This document shows, piece by piece, positions 6,919-8,379 of a stretch of DNA of 8,379 nucleotides. Source of the stretch: Opitutales bacterium (lineage in GTDB: Bacteria; Verrucomicrobiota; Verrucomicrobiia; Opitutales; Opitutaceae); assembly GCA_021772595.1 (NCBI GenBank), contig JAJFLS010000701.1, forward strand, positions 1 to 8,379. The letters are read 5' to 3'. The notes under the pieces are model-generated. The model saw only the letters and a program-made list of their open reading frames with translations. It was not told the origin of the DNA and ran no database searches. A program made the position numbers and the translations under genes. Within the stretch, counting starts at the first letter, position 1. Every line of letters begins with the position of its first letter.

Positions 6919-7494
6919 CTACCGTTTAGCCCTAGCGTCTTTCAATCGCTGCTCGCGCTCTTTGCGGTAGCGCTCACGCGCCTCCATCCCGTTAGCAAGC
7001 ATATCGCTGACGAACATCCGCGCTTCCTCTTCCTTCTGGCGCGTTACGGGATCCTTGTTCGAGACGATCTTGCTCGCTCTAGGAACGGCGCGGGTAGTGC
7101 CTGTAGCTGCGACGGGAGTCGCTCGAACGGGCGGCGCTGCCCTCTTAATGGTAACAATCTCGTTCTCTTTAATAGCGATCACGCGTGACCGGCCCTCGAG
7201 AGTCACCTTAATCGTGCCGTCCGCCTCATCGAAATCGCTCGCGGAGAAGCCATCTTCCGAACCATCCAGCGGCACCCAAACACTCTGTTTGCTCTCCGGA
7301 TCGTAAAGGCTGAAAATCACATTCTCGCCCACCGCAAAAAGTCCCGTGAACTCCAGACCATCCAGTCGTTTATTCCCGGGAGCGGTTTCTTGAGGCTTGG
7401 CAGGCGCAGTTTTGGCGCGCTCAAAGGGGGACACGGCCCCGAACGCCGAAAAGCAGAGCCCCAGCAACGCCAGCGATAGAATCGCCCGAATCAT
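6919..7494 (-). CDS. Exported protein of unknown function, 191 aa
   Basis: I do not recognise a named family. From the ATG at 7494 the protein begins with a good signal peptide (MIRAILSLALLGLCFSAFGA), so it is probably periplasmic. Next come a Pro/Ala-rich linker (about 21-45) and a compact beta-rich stretch (about 47-115: GLFAVGENVIFSLYD, then SVWVPLDG, then KVTLEGRSRVIAI). That stretch is loosely reminiscent of the small beta domains in secretion or pilus periplasmic proteins such as PilP/GspC. A second Pro/Ala/Thr linker follows, then a highly charged helix (about 150-191, rich in R, K and E). Start choice: the frame also has ATG at 7524 and TTG at 7539. A strong TAAGGAGG (7519-7512) lies 17 bases before 7494, which is too far for an ideal site but makes a start at 7524 inside the same motif less natural. 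The gene lies alone between tRNA-Asp and metK, in the same direction. Confidence 0.7.
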   Translation of the reverse strand: MIRAILSLALLGLCFSAFGAVSPFERAKTAPAKPQETAPGNKRLDGLEFTGLFAVGENVIFSLYDPESKQSVWVPLDGSEDGFSASDFDEADGTIKVTLEGRSRVIAIKENEIVTIKRAAPPVRATPVAATGTTRAVPRASKIVSNKDPVTRQKEEEARMFVSDMLANGMEARERYRKEREQRLKDARAKR

Positions 7495-7541
7495 GCGTTT
7501 TGCCTGGTTTCCCTCCTTAATCATAATCGCTTTGTACAATG

Positions 7542-7572
7542 TGTAACGGCGCCGATGCGAGTGTTCGTTACA
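7542..7572 (-). other. Inverted repeat TGTAACG...CGTTACA upstream of the exported-protein gene
   Basis: A 7-bp inverted repeat (7542-7548 and 7566-7572) with a 17-base gap that contains the palindrome GGCGCC at its edge. It lies 47 bases ahead of the chosen start and could be an operator or leader hairpin. No protein can be assigned to it. Confidence 0.25.
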
Positions 7573-7602
7573 AACAACAGAAAAACCTTTTGTTCAAGAT
7601 GC

Positions 7603-7632
7603 AAAAAAGCCGCCTCGATTTCGAGACGGCTT
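7603..7632 (-). terminator. Intrinsic terminator after tRNA-Asp
   Basis: Stem AAGCCGCCTCGA (7607-7618) with TCGAGACGGCTT (7621-7632), one G-U pair, a tight loop, then six T on the minus strand (7608-7603). It lies 8 bases beyond the CCA end of the tRNA. Confidence 0.9.
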
Positions 7633-7640
7633 CTAGAAAG

Positions 7641-7717
7641 TGGCGGGATAGACGAGACTTGAACTCGCGGCCTCCTGCGTGACAGGCAGGCGCTCTAACC
7701 AACTGAGCTACTACCCC
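7641..7717 (-). tRNA. tRNA-Asp (anticodon GTC)
   Basis: A 77-base cloverleaf. The acceptor stem is GGGGTAG with CTATCCC (one G-U pair), then discriminator G and an encoded CCA (7643-7641). The D-arm GCTC...GAGC contains AGTTGGTTA. The anticodon stem CCTGC/GCAGG closes the loop CTGTCAC with anticodon GTC at 7683-7681. The T-arm is GCGAG-TTCAAGT-CTCGT. GTC reads Asp codons GAC and GAU. Confidence 0.98.
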
Positions 7718-7738
7718 GTAAGTGTTAAGAGGCCGCTG

Positions 7739-7766
7739 AACGTACGTTTCGCAAAATCCAAGTCAA
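7739..7766 (-). promoter_or_regulatory. Putative sigma70-type promoter of tRNA-Asp
   Basis: On the minus strand, TTGACT (7766-7761), a 16-base spacer, then TACGTT (7744-7739), ending 21 bases before the mature 5' end. The -35 is near consensus; the -10 is weaker. Confidence 0.5.
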
Positions 7767-7892
7767 GCGTCGTTTTCCAAATTTCGGCAAAATTTCATCC
7801 CTCTCGCAAACCCGTACCGTCGAAGCTCTCCAGAGGTGTCTTCCCGCAACGTTTCGCGAGGCGACATATCGTAAAAAAAACGCCTCATCGTG

Positions 7893-7920
7893 TTGACCTA
7901 GAAGGGGAAGCGCACATACT
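7893..7920 (+). promoter_or_regulatory. Putative sigma70-type promoter of the receiver-domain gene
   Basis: TTGACC (7893-7898), a 16-base spacer, then CATACT (7915-7920), about 73 bases before the ATG at 7994. It points away from the tRNA promoter. The rest of 7767-7993 shows no gene. Confidence 0.4.
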
Positions 7921-7993
7921 TTCAAATCTCGGTTATGCGCAAATCAACTGAACCACCGCTCAACCTGACGATGCGATCGAATTTCCAAGCATT

Positions 7994-8379
7994 ATGAATG
8001 GGCAGCTTCAACAACCCTCCGAGCAACCAAGCAACCAACTGGATTTCTTTTCGGAAGACGAATCCGTCCCCGAGCCGCAAGAGAAAGCCGGAATCGCTAC
8101 GAATCGTCCGCTTAATATCCTTGTTCTCGACGACGACGATATTAACCGGAAAGTGATTCGAGACATCCTCGAAACCCTCGGCTACCAAAGCCAGGAGGCG
8201 CCCAGCGGCCAAGAAGCGTTGGAGATAATCCGAGGCGGCCAGATCGACTATCTGTTCACCGATATCGACATGCCCGAAATGAACGGCATCGAGGTATCAA
8301 GAGCGGTCCGCGCCATCGAAGATAGCGAGTCGTTCCCAAAAGCCGCCGAGATAATCGCGGTCACCGCAAACATTTCGGA
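7994..8379 (+). CDS. Response-regulator receiver domain protein (partial, C-terminus off the window)
   Basis: 128 codons are visible before the right edge. A polar, Gln/Glu/Ser-rich N-terminus (1-38) precedes a CheY-like receiver domain starting at LNILVLDDDDINRKV. The acidic pocket is D46/D47, the phosphoacceptor is D90 in LFTDIDMPEMNG, and the conserved Thr is T124 in IIAVTAN; the conserved Lys lies past the edge. The wording (DDxxxNRKV, MPEMNGIE, AVTAN) resembles receivers found in hybrid histidine kinases and in stand-alone phosphorelay regulators. A long C-terminal output or a kinase further on is therefore possible, and no output can be assigned. The ATG at 7994 has no Shine-Dalgarno site. 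The 38-residue tail before the receiver suggests that the receiver is N-terminal in the protein rather than the end of a long kinase. Confidence 0.88.
   Translation, partial: MNGQLQQPSEQPSNQLDFFSEDESVPEPQEKAGIATNRPLNILVLDDDDINRKVIRDILETLGYQSQEAPSGQEALEIIRGGQIDYLFTDIDMPEMNGIEVSRAVRAIEDSESFPKAAEIIAVTANIS

Noticed and set aside
7858..7886. GAGGCG...CGCCTC inverted repeat with an eight-A run, considered as a terminator
   Set aside because: The 17-base loop contains the A-run itself and no T-run follows the stem on either strand; no gene ends here.
7679..8212. Open frames on both strands around 7679-7951 and 7922-8212
   Set aside because: The first starts inside tRNA-Asp and the second is antisense to the receiver-domain gene; neither shows conserved features.

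Overview
The window reads as a bacterial chromosome segment from a Gram-negative-type organism of moderate to high GC. It holds housekeeping sulfur and methionine-cycle genes, a tRNA, and one REP/RAYT element. A Verrucomicrobiota (Opitutae-like) source is my best guess. It rests on the protein style, the GC-rich TGTAG-tailed REP palindromes and the scarcity of Shine-Dalgarno sites, not on a marker gene, so confidence is low to moderate.

Layout from left to right. Positions 1-3296 (minus strand) form a probable operon, transcribed cysK, then a siroheme sulfite reductase, then a GltD/DsrL-like FAD/Fe-S oxidoreductase that runs off the left edge. The last two genes overlap by ATGA. Positions 3297-3450 are the cysK leader, with palindromes and a direct repeat. 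Positions 3453-4054 are a REP-associated tyrosine transposase (RAYT, plus strand) with two REP hairpins on each side. Positions 4054-4084 are a strong intrinsic terminator for the minus-strand operon metK-ahcY (6757 to 4136), which is preceded at 6804-6835 by two overlapping, mutually exclusive inverted repeats. Next come an unrecognised exported protein (7494 to 6919), tRNA-Asp(GTC) with its own promoter and terminator (minus strand), and a plus-strand response-regulator receiver domain cut by the right edge.

The metabolic genes fit together. The reductase makes sulfide from sulfite, CysK puts sulfide into O-acetylserine to give cysteine, MetK activates methionine to SAM, and AhcY removes the S-adenosylhomocysteine left by methyl transfer. 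The GltD/DsrL-like protein is the natural candidate for delivering NAD(P)H electrons to the reductase, since no CysJ-type flavoprotein is visible.

The two most interesting points are as follows. First, the one-chain sulfite reductase keeps a complete C-x5-C...C-x3-C set in both pseudo-symmetric halves and is translationally coupled to a GltD-family partner. Second, the RAYT is flanked by REP hairpins that carry the GTAG foot and show compensatory stem changes.
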